64,000 nucleotides of DNA, taken from NCBI GenBank assembly GCA_025526915.1, contig JAHLKH010000091.1, forward strand, positions 34,633-98,632. Reading direction: 5' to 3'. Made by a program: the position numbers and the translations under genes. The stretch's first letter is position 1. The number at the start of each line of letters is the position of its first letter. The DNA is from Entophlyctis helioformis (taxonomy: Eukaryota; Chytridiomycota; Chytridiomycetes; Chytridiales; Chytriomycetaceae). The notes under the pieces are model-generated. The model ran no database searches and had not been told where the DNA came from. It was given only the letters and a program-made list of their open reading frames with translations. Below are positions 24,112 through 36,099 of this stretch, one piece after another.

Positions 24112-25041
24112 TCATTGCTTGAGATCGCCAGCCAAAATGCGTGCAATCTCGCCGTCAATCTCTGGTGATGCATCCTCCAACGGCACCAGACTGACATTAA
24201 ACAGGCTGCTGAACGCATCCATTGCAACTGGCATGGCATCATGGATCGTGATGTTCGTGGTCTTTACAGTTGATCCCTGCTGTTTCTGCCGTTTCAGCTC
24301 GCGCGAGATGGATGTGACCTCCTTGTCTGCAATGCCACACGGAACTATATGGTCGAACCAGGCCAGATCCGTGTTGCAGTTGAGTGCAAATCCGTGGCTT
24401 GTGATATGGTGCCGCACATGTATGCCTGTAAGAACAGACGGATCTGCAGCGTCAGCGGCTATCTGGCACGATCAGTATGAAAACGAGAACGGCCATGCGC
24501 ACCGAGTGCTGCGATCTTGCGGTCGCCGACCCACACGCCAGTGTCCTTTGTAACCCCTGCTTGGATGCCGTACTGTCCGCATGTCTCGATCATGAACCGC
24601 TCCAGCTGCTCGACATACGATCTGACATTGATCTGGCGGAGCATTCATCAGTCGGCCAAGACCATGGCCATCTGCCAGGCAGAAGGGATGCATGTCACCG
24701 AAACCACCAGCGCCTCTTGCCTTGTGCTGCTTGAGGTTCAGGATCGGATATCCAACCAGCTGTCCGGGTCCATGGAACGTCGTCTGGCCTCCTCGCAGCG
24801 TCTCGAAATAGTCGGCGCCGAGCGCTCGCAGTCTGCTGCCTTCCGTGTCGTACGAGTCTCGGATGCGGCGGCCGGCCGTGTATGTCGGCGTGTGTTCCAG
24901 CAGCAGTATGATATCGAGCTCCCTCCTGGCTGCGCTTGTCTCTGCTGCTATGCGGCTCTCCACCAGGTGCTGCTGGACTTGGAGTGCACGGGCATACGGC
25001 ACACTCTTGCCCAGGAACTTGACAGCAACGATCTTGCTCAT
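24112..25041 (-). CDS. LIPT2: Octanoyl-ACP:protein octanoyltransferase (LipB/LIPT2)
   Basis: LIPT2 moves octanoate from mitochondrial acyl-carrier protein to lipoyl domains, the first step in making lipoate. Exon 1 (25041-24721) starts MSKIVAVKFLGKSVPYARAL and holds RGGQTTFHGPGQLVGYPILN. Exon 2 (from 24632) holds INVRSYVEQLE and the catalytic-lysine motif GDRKIAALG. Exon 3 holds GIHVRHHITSHGFALNCN and the catalytic cysteine in HIVPCGI. The stop is at 24112-24114. The first intron (24633-24720) appears to use a GC donor (CACAAG/GCAAGAG) and a normal CAG acceptor. No strong mitochondrial presequence is visible. The start codon is only 8 bp from that of the divergent CLP1. Confidence 0.93.
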
Positions 25042-25049
25042 TCAGTGCA

Positions 25050-26807
25050 ATGGCGGAAGTGAGTAGTGTTGAACGGGCCACAAGCGGACTGCGGCTGCCT
25101 GGCGACTGACTGGTGCGCACGGTGCAGGGCAAGAGCGTCGAGAAGCGAGAGTGGAGGCTTGAGGCTGAGCAAGAGTTTCGCTTCGAGGTCGAGCCTGGGC
25201 AAAAGAACAAGGGCATTCTGACGGTGCGTGCGCTCACGGGCCGCAGCCATGGTGACTGGGCTGGCTGGCTGTGGACTGACGGCGGACGTGCTGTGGTGCA
25301 GCTCAAGTCTGGCAGGGCAGAGATCTTTGGCTCGGAGCTTGCTCCAGGCGTCGACTATGCCTTTTCTGGCCGCAAGCTGGCCGTCTTCACCTGGCATGGC
25401 TGCATACTCGAGACGTCGGGCAAGTTCGCCGTCGAGTACATTGGATACGAAACCCCCATGCACAGCTACCTCAACGTGCATCTGGCGCTCGAGCAGATGC
25501 GCGAAGCCGCAAGCCACATTCCAGAGGCCGACGGTCCGCGCGTCCTCGTGCTTGGTCCAGCAGACTCTGGCAAGACGGCGCTGTCAAAGATCCTTGTCAA
25601 CTATGCTGCAAAGCTGTCTCGCAGACCCATTTTTGTGGATCTGGACACGCAGCAGGGATGCGTCTCGCTGCCTGGCGCTGTGGGCGCCATGACTGTCGCC
25701 CGCCCACTGGATTGCGAGGAGGAGTTTTCTGCGTCCGCCACGCTCATGGGAACGACGCCGATCGCATACTACTATGGCCACTCGACCCCGCTCGAGAAAC
25801 CAAAGCTGTACGACGCGATCATCAAGAAGCTTGCGTCTGTCGTTGGCAAAAAGGCAGAGGACAACGAGCGTGAGCATATCGTTCATGTGTGCCACATGGG
25901 CTTCTGCAGAGCCGTTTCTAATAATCATTGCCGCTCTCTTGCCCATGCACATTGCCTTGCGAGACAGAGAGGGTGTCTGGGTTCATTGCCGACGCGCCGT
26001 CGCAGTTTGCAGAGTCGAGCGGTTTTGAAATGCTCACGCATGCGATCGAGTACTTGCGCGTCAATGTGATCCTCATTATCGGACATGAACGTCTGTATAG
26101 CGATCTGAAACGCCGCTTTGGGGACCATTCTGGCATCTCTGTCCTCAAGCTCAACAAGTCGGGCGGCGTGAGTTGGATGCACCGACGTTTGCTGCTTGTT
26201 GGGCCGCTTCTCACTCTGGAATGGACTGGTGATTCATGCAGGCTGTTGCGCGAGACAAGGACGTGCGTCGCAAGCTGCAGATCCAGCGCGTAAAGGAGTA
26301 CTTTTATGGGTGTTCCAAGACCGAGCTGGTGCCTTTCAATCAGACTGTCCCGTTCTCTGATGTTGCTGTGCGGCGTGTTGGCGAAGGTTCGTCTGCCGGT
26401 TGATGCTGTGCACTTGAATGGAGGGATGGATCCGTTGATGTTGCTGACACCTGTATGGCTGCCCAACAGGCACATTGGCACCGTCGTCTGCGCTGCCAAT
26501 TGGCATGGAGCGCAAGCAGCAAGAGACGCGCTTCCTCAAGGTCGAAGCAGGCGACATTCTTCTGCATTCCGTCTTGGCAGTCTCGCACACTCTTCTGCCT
26601 GGTGCGATTGATGCACATGGCGTGCCAACCAAGATCTATACGCAGGACGAAGAAGCGCAGGCGCTTCTCGAGTCGAGCATTGCTGGCTTTGTCTACATTG
26701 CCGAAGTTAACGACACCAAGCGCAAGATGACTGTTTTGTCGCCCAACCCGGGACGGCTACCCAAGACGTTTTTGCTCATGGGGACACTCAAGTGGATGGA
26801 TATGTGA
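25050..26807 (+). CDS. CLP1: CLP1, pre-mRNA cleavage-complex subunit / polynucleotide kinase family
   Basis: Clp1 belongs to cleavage factor IA in mRNA 3'-end formation; animal homologues phosphorylate RNA 5'-hydroxyls. Exon 1 codes for three residues (MAE, 25050-25058), then a GTGAGT...GTGCAG intron (25059-25127). Exon 2 has GKSVEKREWRLEAEQEFRFE, the N-terminal beta-sandwich, and the P-loop GPADSGKTALSK (about 25555-25590), followed by FVDLDTQQGCVSLPGAVGAM and TPIAYYYGHSTP. Later exons hold VSGFIADAPSQF, VILIIGHERLYSDL and the C-terminal domain (ETRFLKVEAGDILLHSVLAV...SPNPGRLPKTFLLMG). The stop is at 26805-26807. Confidence 0.93.
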
Positions 26808-26842
26808 TGTGCACATGAAAAATGAAGGCGCTGTGATGATAT

Positions 26843-28588
26843 TCATTGGCCAGACACGCAGGTTCCCCTCACATAGACTTGGCAGATATTGCGGTCGTCG
26901 CCGAGATACACAAACTTTTCAAACGTGGACATGGGGTCGTCGTGTGCAAACACATGAACGTTGGCCGGCGCGCTTGGCTGATCGACCGCGTCATCGCCAC
27001 CGACCCCAACGTCAACAATCAGCGCGTCAAAGTCCTTGCCGGGCACAAAGCTGCCAACGGTCCCGTCGATGCCCATGACCTTGGCGCCGCCGAGTGTGGC
27101 CAAGTAGAATGCCTCTGAAAACGTCAGCGGCTCGTAGACGGTGGTATCGTTTGCGATCTCGTCGCGTTGGTGGGCATGTTCGTGTTCGTGCTCGAGACTG
27201 TTGGTGCCGTTTTGCATGCCAGTCTTGATCCGCTTCAAAGGCGGCTCCGGATTTGCGCTGTCAGGGGTCGGCAAAGAGCCGTTTTCAGTCTCGGCTTGAT
27301 GCGCACGTAATGCATGGCCGGCTGCGCGTTCGCGCGACTCGATGTGGATCACTTTGCTCGCAATGATGGCCTGTCGCATGGCGTCAAACATGCTTGGCGA
27401 ATACCCGCCCGCGGCATCGGTGCCCAGCCCCAGTTTCTCGTGCCCCTCGTGCATCAGTCTGCGCAGATTGAGGACGCCGCTGTGCAGACAAAAGTTGGAG
27501 CTCGCACAGTGGGAGATGCCCACGCCACGGGTCTTGAGAAGATCGCGCTCGTGTCTGGACAGATGGACGGCATGCGCCATGATGGTCCTGTCCGTCAGCA
27601 GGCCATAGTGGTCGTACACATCCGAGTATGTGCTGATCGTTGGGTGTAACTCGGCGACCCAGCGAACCTCGGACGGGGTCTCGGACAGATGCGACTGAAT
27701 CGGCAGGTTGAACTCGGCAGCGAGATCGCCAAGACCTTTCATGAGCTCGGCGGTGCAGGTGGGAACAAACCGCGGCGTGATGACTGCAGTTACAAGCGGC
27801 GATGCGATGTCGTTCTGGATGTACTCGACTATCTTCCGTGTGGCTGCAATGCTGTCGGCAGTAGACTCAATGTAGTAGTCGGGAGCGTTGCGGTCCATGT
27901 TGACCTTGCCGATAAAGGCGCGCTGGCCGGCGGCATGAACAACGTCAGCGAGCGTCTTGGATGCCTCGAGATGGATCGTGCCAAAGTACGAGGCCGACGT
28001 TGTGCCGCACTGAAGCGTGCGCCGAACAGCACGGGCGAAGGAAGCTTTTGCATAGCGAGCCTCTGCAAAGGCTGCCTCTCTGGGGAACGTGTAGCGCTCG
28101 AGCCACTGCAGCAGCGTGAGATCGTAGCCGGTGCCGGTGAAGACAAACTGAGGGGCATGGATGTGGGTGTCGACAAACCCCGGGACGAGGAACTGGCCTT
28201 TGCCCAGACGGACAACGGACGGCTGCGAGGCACCGGCAGCCAAGGCACCAGAAAGCTTGGACTGAAGCAACGTCTCCAAAGCTTCTGCGTCGGATGCCGT
28301 GTCAACAAAGGCGATGCTGCCGGCGAGGGAGACGCCGACGATGGCGAGCGGCAGGTGCTGGAAATGCGATAAGGACAGCGAGTGGTAGAGCGGGCCCGCA
28401 ACGAGGAGCTTCAGGCCGGCGTCAGCGTCCAGGCTGGTGTTGCTTGCAGCTGTTTCGAGCATATGGCTATCGCTGTTGCTGTTGTTGCTGTCGCCGTTGT
28501 TGGCTTTGTGGTGAAGCAGCTCGGTCCGCTCCAAATAAGCTTGGTGTGTGGCGTATTGGGCGGAGTTCGGGACGGCCAGGTCGGACAT
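26843..28588 (-). CDS. GUD1: Guanine deaminase
   Basis: Guanine deaminase hydrolyses guanine to xanthine and ammonia in the cytosol. The gene is intronless, 581 aa, longer than usual (about 450-490). Metal and substrate motifs of the amidohydrolase fold are complete: PGFVDTHIHAPQF near the N-terminus, NLPIQSHLSETPSEV, MAHAVHLSRHERDLL, GISHCASSNFCL and GLGTDAAGGYSPSM. The C-terminal beta-sandwich has GTVGSFVPGKDFDALIVDV. The extra length comes from an N-terminal Asn/Ser-rich stretch and a low-complexity insert (EHEHEHAHQRDE and neighbours) after the catalytic barrel. It is divergent from the chitin synthase. Confidence 0.95.
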   Translation of the reverse strand: MSDLAVPNSAQYATHQAYLERTELLHHKANNGDSNNSNSDSHMLETAASNTSLDADAGLKLLVAGPLYHSLSLSHFQHLPLAIVGVSLAGSIAFVDTASDAEALETLLQSKLSGALAAGASQPSVVRLGKGQFLVPGFVDTHIHAPQFVFTGTGYDLTLLQWLERYTFPREAAFAEARYAKASFARAVRRTLQCGTTSASYFGTIHLEASKTLADVVHAAGQRAFIGKVNMDRNAPDYYIESTADSIAATRKIVEYIQNDIASPLVTAVITPRFVPTCTAELMKGLGDLAAEFNLPIQSHLSETPSEVRWVAELHPTISTYSDVYDHYGLLTDRTIMAHAVHLSRHERDLLKTRGVGISHCASSNFCLHSGVLNLRRLMHEGHEKLGLGTDAAGGYSPSMFDAMRQAIIASKVIHIESRERAAGHALRAHQAETENGSLPTPDSANPEPPLKRIKTGMQNGTNSLEHEHEHAHQRDEIANDTTVYEPLTFSEAFYLATLGGAKVMGIDGTVGSFVPGKDFDALIVDVGVGGDDAVDQPSAPANVHVFAHDDPMSTFEKFVYLGDDRNICQVYVRGTCVSGQ

Positions 28589-29031
28589 TGCCAGATGCCA
28601 ATCACCCCCTGTGCATCCACCGCTCGGCGTTCATGTGTTGCCAGCTCTCTTGCTCCCGCTCTTGCACTTGCCCTTCTTGGCTGGCTTGTCTGCAACGAGC
28701 ACAATACATAGACGTGTCCGTGCAGCCAGACATCCGCTCGGCCTGTGAAACAGCGCAACCCGACAGCAGCGCCAGGACAACCGCGGCATTCAGTCTTTGT
28801 GCCGTGTGCAGCATTCCCACCAGCATATCTGCCGCATCTCGGCAGACCAGCGCCACCACCACCACCACCACCACCACCAGCAGCAGTAGGCAGGCAGGCA
28901 GGCATATCTCTCACAGTCGCAACCACGGGTGCGAACCAGCAAAGCTTCATCCGCACACCAACCTCTCCTCATTCAATCGAGCACTCCTTTGCTCCGCCTT
29001 GCGCAACTCGGTCGACACGCAAGCCACCGCA
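28589..29031. promoter_or_regulatory. Divergent promoter region, guanine deaminase / chitin synthase
   Basis: This is 443 bp without a supported gene. It contains a (CCA)n run of about ten units at 28851-28880 and a CAGGCAGGCAGG stretch just after it. Both are simple repeats. Confidence 0.5.
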
Positions 29032-32000
29032 ATGAGCAGCAGCGCCATGGATCTGACTGAGCTCTCGCCCAACGCGACGGCGAATGAAATCGCCAGAGTG
29101 CTCAACGACCTCGCCTGTGAAAGCAGGCCGTTTGTCCGTATCGGTCATCGCGCTCTCGTTGCCGTCAACCTGCCGCAGTCGCTCTCCTTTGATCCCGCAG
29201 TGTCGGCAAAGTACCAGCCTGGCTCACATGCACCGCCAAACCGTCCGCCTCATGTGTACGAGATCGCCACAAGTGCCTTCAATGCCATGATGGCAACCCA
29301 CAAGGACCAGGCCATCGTCGTCAGGTGCGTCCGCTGGAGTATCATTTGCCCATTCATGCACAGGCTCTAACCATGATCACACCGGATGTCTTCCACAGTG
29401 GTGAGTCCGGCAGTGGCAAGTCTCTCGCGGCCAGACTCGTCGGCAAGCATCTCTGCGCACTGAGCGCCAACTCGGCTAAAAAGTCGCGAGTCGTCTCTGG
29501 CGTCACAAAGATGGAGACCGTGCTTGAGGCGTTTGTCAATGCATCGACGGTCACAAACGCCAACTCGTCGCGCATGGGCCGGTACACCGAGTACCAGTTC
29601 GATTCTCGTGGCAAGATGGCCGGCGTCAAAGTCCTCGACTACCTTTTCGACCGCGATCGTGTGACTGCTGTGCCGCTCCGTGAACACAATTTCCACGTGT
29701 TCTATCTGCTGCTCGCCGGTGCGACCGAGCCTGAACGCGCCGAGTGGCATCTGAGCGACACGGCCACGTTTGCGTACCTCAATCGCGCTGCTCCCATCAC
29801 GACCGGCGCCACTTCTTCTGCGCAGCGCGAGCGGCTGGACGAGTTGCGCCAGCACATGAAGTCGCTGGGCATGGGCACACGCACTCAGGCGCTCATCTTC
29901 AAATCTGTCATGGCCGTGCTGTTCATCGGCGAGATCGAGTTTGAGGACAGCCAGACTGGCTCTGCCAACGATCCCTGCCAGATCAAGAACCGCGAGGCTC
30001 TCGAGCAGGTGGCTGGCATGCTGGGCGTCGACACGGAGAGTCTCGAGTACTCTCTCACGTTCCAGACCAAGCTTATCAACCGTGAGCTATGCACCGTGTT
30101 GCTGTCGATCCAGGCGGCCAAGCAGCAGCGCGATCATTTGGCCAAGACGCTGTATTCGCTCATTGTGCGATGGCTGGTCGAGCACATCAACAGCCGCCTG
30201 ACCCTCGACGACTGCGATGCCTGCATTGGCGTGCTCGATTTTGTCTCCTTCCGCCCTGGAGGCATCAACAGCGATCGCCATGCCTCGTTTGAGACGTTTC
30301 TGGTCAACGCAGCAAACGAGCGGCTGGCTGCGTACACTTTCCAACGACACCGCGCGTTCCTGCACGATCTGTGCAACGAAGGCATTGTCGAATTCAGCTC
30401 GGATCTGCTCAAGCCGCCGCTCACAGCCTCGGATCTGATCTGGTCGCCTGATGTGACGGCCGGCATCATGAGCATCCTCAATGTCGAGAGCCAGAAGCTG
30501 GTGGGCGACACCCATGTGCACGAAACCAACATGGCCACACACATCCATGACGTCTGCTCGGCAAGCACGCTCTACAGCCCGGGACAAGCAACCGACTTTT
30601 CCATCAAGCACTACGCCGGAAACGTGCTCTACGACTTCCCCGGCTTCATTGAGCACAACCGCAACATGATCAGCGCAGACGTGGTGACGCTCTTTCGTGG
30701 GAACGCCGAGACACGGTCGCCGCCGTCCATCAACGCGTTCGTGCGGCACCTGTTTTCCGAGGAGAACGTGGCCACATCCAAGCTCTCGCGCAGTCGCACA
30801 CTGATTTCGTCGGGGTACCAGAGCGGCGTCCCTCAGCGCCGAGCCTCGGCTCTGCTTCGTCCTGGTCGAGAGCATCTTGGCCAAGATCCACTTGGAGGAG
30901 ATTCATCAGACGGCTTCGGCTTCGGCAACCGTGACAGCTTCATGTCGTCTGCCGCATCTCGGCGCGCATCCCGCGTCAAGAAATCATCAGCCGCACGGGC
31001 TGGCCTCCCTCCGCCAGCCAAGATCCCTCTGCGTGTTGCTGATCTTGAAGCAGCGCTGGACGATCTCGAGGACACGCTGGATGCCATGGACGTATGGTCG
31101 ATCATCTGCATCTCGCCCAGCCGCTCCGTCGGACCCATCGACTGGCAGTACATGGCGCAGCAACTCACCGTCATGGATGTTCCAAACATGGTCGAGATTG
31201 CGCACCGTACCGAGCCGTTCTGCCACTCGTATGCGTTTGCAGACTTTGCCGCGGCCTACAGGGACGCTGTCGTGGACATGGTGCACATCCGGAATGCGTC
31301 TGGATACACGGATCAGATGATCTGTGACGCAGCTGCGAGCGGCATGGCGTTGCAGGGCGAGCGTGGCATTCGACAAGGCCCCAACAAGATCTACTTGAGC
31401 CAGGGAGTGTGGAGCAAGTTCGAGGCAGCCAAGGCTCGAGCCGCGTCGGGTTCGCTGCCCGCAATCGCTGGACAATCACGCAGCCAGCAGCTGCAGCCGA
31501 ACCGCATCTCTGACCAGACGATTGAATCTCGCATCGAGACTGGCAGCAACCATGGGCTGGTGATGGAGCGGCCAGCGTCGCCATCCTACACTGTCGACCA
31601 GTTCAACGCCGACGAAGTCAGCTTCAACGCGCCGCTGTCAGGTCTGGAGATTGAAAGCACTGGATCGGCTGCCGGAGGCGGGATGCCCGGTGTGCACCGA
31701 TCGGGCGTCGCCGGGAACGAAAGCAGTGATGCAGGCGGTCCAGAAACACCGTCGTCGCCAACATCCAAGCCGCCGCCAAAGAAGATGACACGCCAGCGAT
31801 GCCAGTGGCTCACGTGCACTTGGTTCTTGACGTGGTGGATCCCATCCTGCGCACTCTCCGTCTGCGGCAAGATGCGTCGTCCCGACATCCGCATGGCTTG
31901 GCGCGAGAAGGTTGCCCTCTGCATCATCATCTTCTTCTTTTGCGCGTCGCTCATCTTCTTCATCGTCGGGCTGGGCCGCATCCTGTGTCCCAAGCAGGAG

Positions 32001-35000
32001 GTGTTCAGCAGCTTTGAGATTGCCGGCAAGGGCTCGGCGAAAGATCCATGGGTATATGCGTACGGCCGTGTCTACCAAATCAGCGACCTCATCGCCAACC
32101 ACCAAAACAGCTATGCCATCCCCAGTTTCCGGTTCGCTGGGTTCCTTGGCGGCGACGTGTCGACACTCTTTTATGCAGGCAACCAGTTTGCGACGTACTG
32201 TCCGGGCCTGCCGCCGCCGCAGGCCGGATGGGATCCCATCATCAACCGACCACGAGCGGATGCCAACAACTACGCGCACGTGGGACTGGACCCTGCGACA
32301 GGCACGCAGAAGCTGTACATTGAGTACATGAACAAGTATGCCCGCGCTCGCCTCGCGCTCAGTCTCGACTATATTGCCAAAGTCGCCAGCGCCGAGCGCC
32401 GCCTGATTGTCATCCATGACAATGTCTACGACGTCTCGGGCTACTTCAATGCCGACAGCCGCTTCTTTGGGCCCATGGTCGAGCAGCTGTTTGGCAACTT
32501 TTTCGGCCGCGACGCGACGGCGCAGTGGCGGCAGATCCAGAGCCAGGACCCGAAAGCAGGCCTGTACATGCAGTGCATGAACAAGCTGTTTTATGTCGGC
32601 ACGGTCGACCATCGCAACGACTGGCAGTGCCAGTTCTCCAACTACATCCTGCTGTCGTCGTCCATCGTCGTGGTTGCCATTATCGGGTTCAAGTTTCTCG
32701 CGGCGCTGCAGTTTGGGTCGTCGCGCGATCCAGAGGAGCACGACAAGTTTGTCATTTGCCAGGTGCCGTGCTACACCGAGGGCTCGGACTCGCTGAGCAA
32801 GACGCTCGAGTCGCTGGCTGTCATGCAGTACGACGATCGACGCAAGCTGCTCTTTGTGATTGCTGACGGTAGGTAGCCTCAGCCTCTCGTGGTTGATCGC
32901 CCTTGATGGACTCTGTCGCACGTGCTGACGATGGCGTGTCAATGGCAGGCATGATTGTTGGCTCGGGTAACGATAAGCCAACGCCGCAGATCGTGCTGGA
33001 TATTCTTGGTGTGGATCCGTCGGTCGACCCCGAGCCAGCGAGCTTTGTGTCGCTGGGCGAGGGCGACATGCAGCACAACATGGGCAAGGTGTACTCTGGC
33101 CTCTTCCACTTCCAAGGCCACGCTGTTCCGTTTGTCGTTGTGGTCAAGGTCGGCAAGCCGTCCGAGCGGTCCAAGCCAGGCAACCGCGGCAAACGCGACT
33201 CGCAGCTGATCCTGATGCGGTTCCTCTCGCGCGTGCACTTTAACGCCGAGATGGCGCCGCTCGAGCTGGACATTTTCCACCACATGAAGAACATCATTGG
33301 CGTGCACCCGTCGATGTACGAGTACGTGCTTATGGTCGACGCCGACACCGAGGTCATGCCCGACTCGCTCAACAAGCTCGTGTCCGTGTTCATGCACGAC
33401 TCCAAGATCATGGGTCTCTGCGGCGAGACGCTCCTGTCCAACGAGAAGGAGTCGTGGATCACCATGATCCAGGTGTACGAGTACTTTATCTCGCACCATC
33501 TCGCCAAGGCGTTCGAGTCGCTCTTTGGCACCGTGACGTGTCTTCCGGGCTGTTTCTGCATGTACCGCGTGCGCACGCCGCTCAAGAACGTGCCGCTGCT
33601 CATTGCGCCGTCAGTCATCAACGACTACTCTGAGAACACGGTGGATACGCTGCACCTCAAGAACCTGCTGCATCTGGGCGAGGATCGGTACCTGACCACA
33701 CTCATGCTCAAGCACTTTCCGTACATGCGCACCAAGTTTACGCCGGATGCCATCTGCAAGACCAACGCGCCAGACCGGTGGGCCGTGCTCCTGTCCCAGC
33801 GCCGTCGGTGGATCAACTCGACCGTGCACAACCTGGTCGAGCTCCTCTTTCTTGAGCAGATGTGCGGCTTCTGCTGCTTCTCCATGCGGTTCATTGTGTT
33901 TATGGATCTCTTCTCGACGATTGTGCAGCCGGCCGGTATCCTGTACATTGGCTACCTGATCTACACGCTCGTGACATCGCCCGACGTGTTTCCCCTCATC
34001 TCGATCGTGATGCTCTCGGTCATTTACGGCCTGCAGGTCATCATCTTTGTGCTCAAGCGGCAGTGGGCACAGATTGGATGGATGATTGTGTACCTGCTCG
34101 CCATGCCCGTCTTTGGCTTTTACATCCCGCTGTACTCGTTCTGGCGCTTTGACAACTTTTCGTGGGGCAACACGCGCGTGGCTGTGGGCGATCAGGCGGC
34201 TGGATCCAAGTCGTCGAAGCAGGCCATCAGAGAGGTACCTTGCCGCACTTGTCGTCCATGACCGGCTGGATGCAATGATTAACACGACGTGTGCACATGC
34301 GTTGCCAGTTTGATCCAAAGTCGATTCCTTTGCGGCGATGGGTCGATGTGGATCCGTCAAAGGACAAGGGCGACGCGTGGGAGACGCAGTCGCAGCATTC
34401 CAACCAGTCGCATGCCTCTAAAACCGCTGATCCGCGGCCGGTTGTGCTTGGCGGTATGGTGGCATCGGCGATCGAGGCACGGCGGCCACGGGGGCTCAAG
34501 ATCACGATCCCGCAGTACGGCAATGTTGCCAGTGGCCCGCTGACTGGCCCTGCAAGCGGGCTCGTCTCTGCACAAGAACCCAACAGCATGCGCAACTTTG
34601 CTGCGAGCCCGCTGTACACCGGATTGCAGTCATCCAGTCCGGTGACCTCCCCCATGACGGCCATGACTCCTGTGGGCAACATGCCTCTGGCCATGGCAAG
34701 CGGCAGCGGTGGTACTGGCGGCGGCTTTAGTACGGGCAGCTCAGGCGGCATGGTGGGCGGCAGCCTCACTCCAGCCAACGCGTCGACGCGCAACGACTAC
34801 TTTTCACATCGCCAGCCTGCTTCCAGCATTCCGATGCCGGCGATGAATGTAACCAGGGCTCGGCCGCCTGCTCCGCCCTCGACGGCCGCATCAGGCATAT
34901 CGACTCCACCCATCCCGCCCAGCAACACCAACGTCCACAACAGCAGCCGATCGGCAAACAGTAACAGTATGAACAGCCATGCCATGGGTGTTCGTGACGT

Positions 35001-35175
35001 CCCCGATCAGGCCATCATTGCCGAGCTGCGCAGTGTGTTGGCATCGGTCGACCTCATGGCAGTCACCAAGCGCCAGGTCCGCGACATGGTCTCTGCGCGT
35101 CTTGGCGTTGACCTCACGCCACGCAAGGACGCCGTGAACCATTTCATGGACCAGATCCTGCATGGCCGTCTTTGA
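29032..35175 (+). CDS. Chitin synthase with N-terminal myosin motor (class V/VII type)
   Basis: The enzyme polymerises N-acetylglucosamine into chitin at the plasma membrane, and the motor part is thought to guide or hold it at growth sites. The ATG is at 29032. An intron (about 29323-29398) precedes the P-loop GESGSGKS. The motor continues with [12 protein letters not shown] (switch I) and GVLDFVSF at switch II. Next come one membrane span ([18 protein letters not shown]), a cytochrome b5-like domain ([16 protein letters not shown]) and the glycosyltransferase: [37 protein letters not shown] and [13 protein letters not shown]. Several membrane spans follow. A final exon from 34311 carries a disordered region and a DEK_C-type domain ([20 protein letters not shown]). 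Other introns lie near 32874-32948 and 34234-34310. About 1,950 residues, complete. Confidence 0.95.
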
Positions 35176-35391
35176 GTGTGCTCTTGCCACTGGCCGTGGC
35201 AGTTTGTAGATCCGACTTGAATGCTACCCCTTTTCGAGCGAATGAAGAGCGTGGGCTGTTGAAGCCGCGCTGCCAATCAAACACTTGCATCGCCTCCTTT
35301 ATTGCAGAGTCACGGCCAGGCACGTCGCAGCTGCCGCCAGTGCTGGTGCAGCTCTCGCTCCAGTACTCTGGACAGTAGCCCGCACCTAGCC
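35176..35391. other. Convergent 3' region, chitin synthase / bL27m
   Basis: About 215 bp without an ORF of interest. It should hold the 3' UTRs of both genes. Confidence 0.4.
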
Positions 35392-36078
35392 TTACATGAG
35401 CGTCAAGTCGATGAGATCCATCTTGCGGCGTCCGCCCATTGTCAACTGCTGGTCCGCAATGGCCTTTTGCTTGATGCGGTCGGCGTCTGTGATTTCCTTG
35501 ACCTTGGACATGACATAGTCGTACTGCTCCTTCTTGGTCAGCGACATGTAGTGCGGCACATCGATCGAGTCGGCAAGTCGTCGCTTCATCTCGGCCTTGG
35601 ACGGGAAATGCTCGAGCGTGCCGTCGTCGACCGACACGAACCGACGCTGCTGGGCGAGGTCGTAGTGGACAACCACACGGCCCTCACGGGTGGCGTAGAT
35701 GGTGTGGTCACGGCCCATGCCGACACCGACACTGGGGTGCCATTGGGTGCCGCGCTGGCGGAGGATGATGTTGCCCGGAGCGACAAGGCCGCCATGGAAG
35801 TGCTTGAAGCCGAGGTACTTTGGGCGAGAGGTGCGTGTGTTGGTGGTTGATCCTCCCGACTTTTTGGTTGCCCAGCGGACCTGCGTGAGCTGTGCAAAGA
35901 CGCTGCTGCCGCTGCCGAGCGTCGTGGCTGTGAATGCCCCTGCGGCTCCTGCTGTTGTGGCTGCTGCTGCAGCGCTTGCTGTTGCGCCGGCTGCCGCCGT
36001 CCATGCTGCACCGACTGCGCTGCGGCCAAACGAGCTGGTTGCAACGCCAAGTGCGCTGTGCCGAATCTGCTGATCATG
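35392..36078 (-). CDS. MRPL27: Mitochondrial large-subunit ribosomal protein bL27m
   Basis: bL27 sits at the peptidyl-transferase centre of the ribosome. The body of the protein is unmistakable: [50 protein letters not shown] and [20 protein letters not shown], then a helical C-terminal extension typical of mitochondrial forms, ending at the stop 35392-35394. The N-terminus (36078 downward) is Ala/Ser/Thr/Arg-rich, as expected for a mitochondrial presequence. No ATG lies in this frame: it follows a good acceptor (CTTTCAG/CATGATC), so a short first exon should lie upstream, probably between 36090 and 36240. I could not fix it. Confidence 0.88.
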   Translation of the reverse strand, partial: HDQQIRHSALGVATSSFGRSAVGAAWTAAAGATASAAAAATTAGAAGAFTATTLGSGSSVFAQLTQVRWATKKSGGSTTNTRTSRPKYLGFKHFHGGLVAPGNIILRQRGTQWHPSVGVGMGRDHTIYATREGRVVVHYDLAQQRRFVSVDDGTLEHFPSKAEMKRRLADSIDVPHYMSLTKKEQYDYVMSKVKEITDADRIKQKAIADQQLTMGGRRKMDLIDLTLM

Positions 36079-36099
36079 CTGAAAGTCAAGCCAGGTTCA

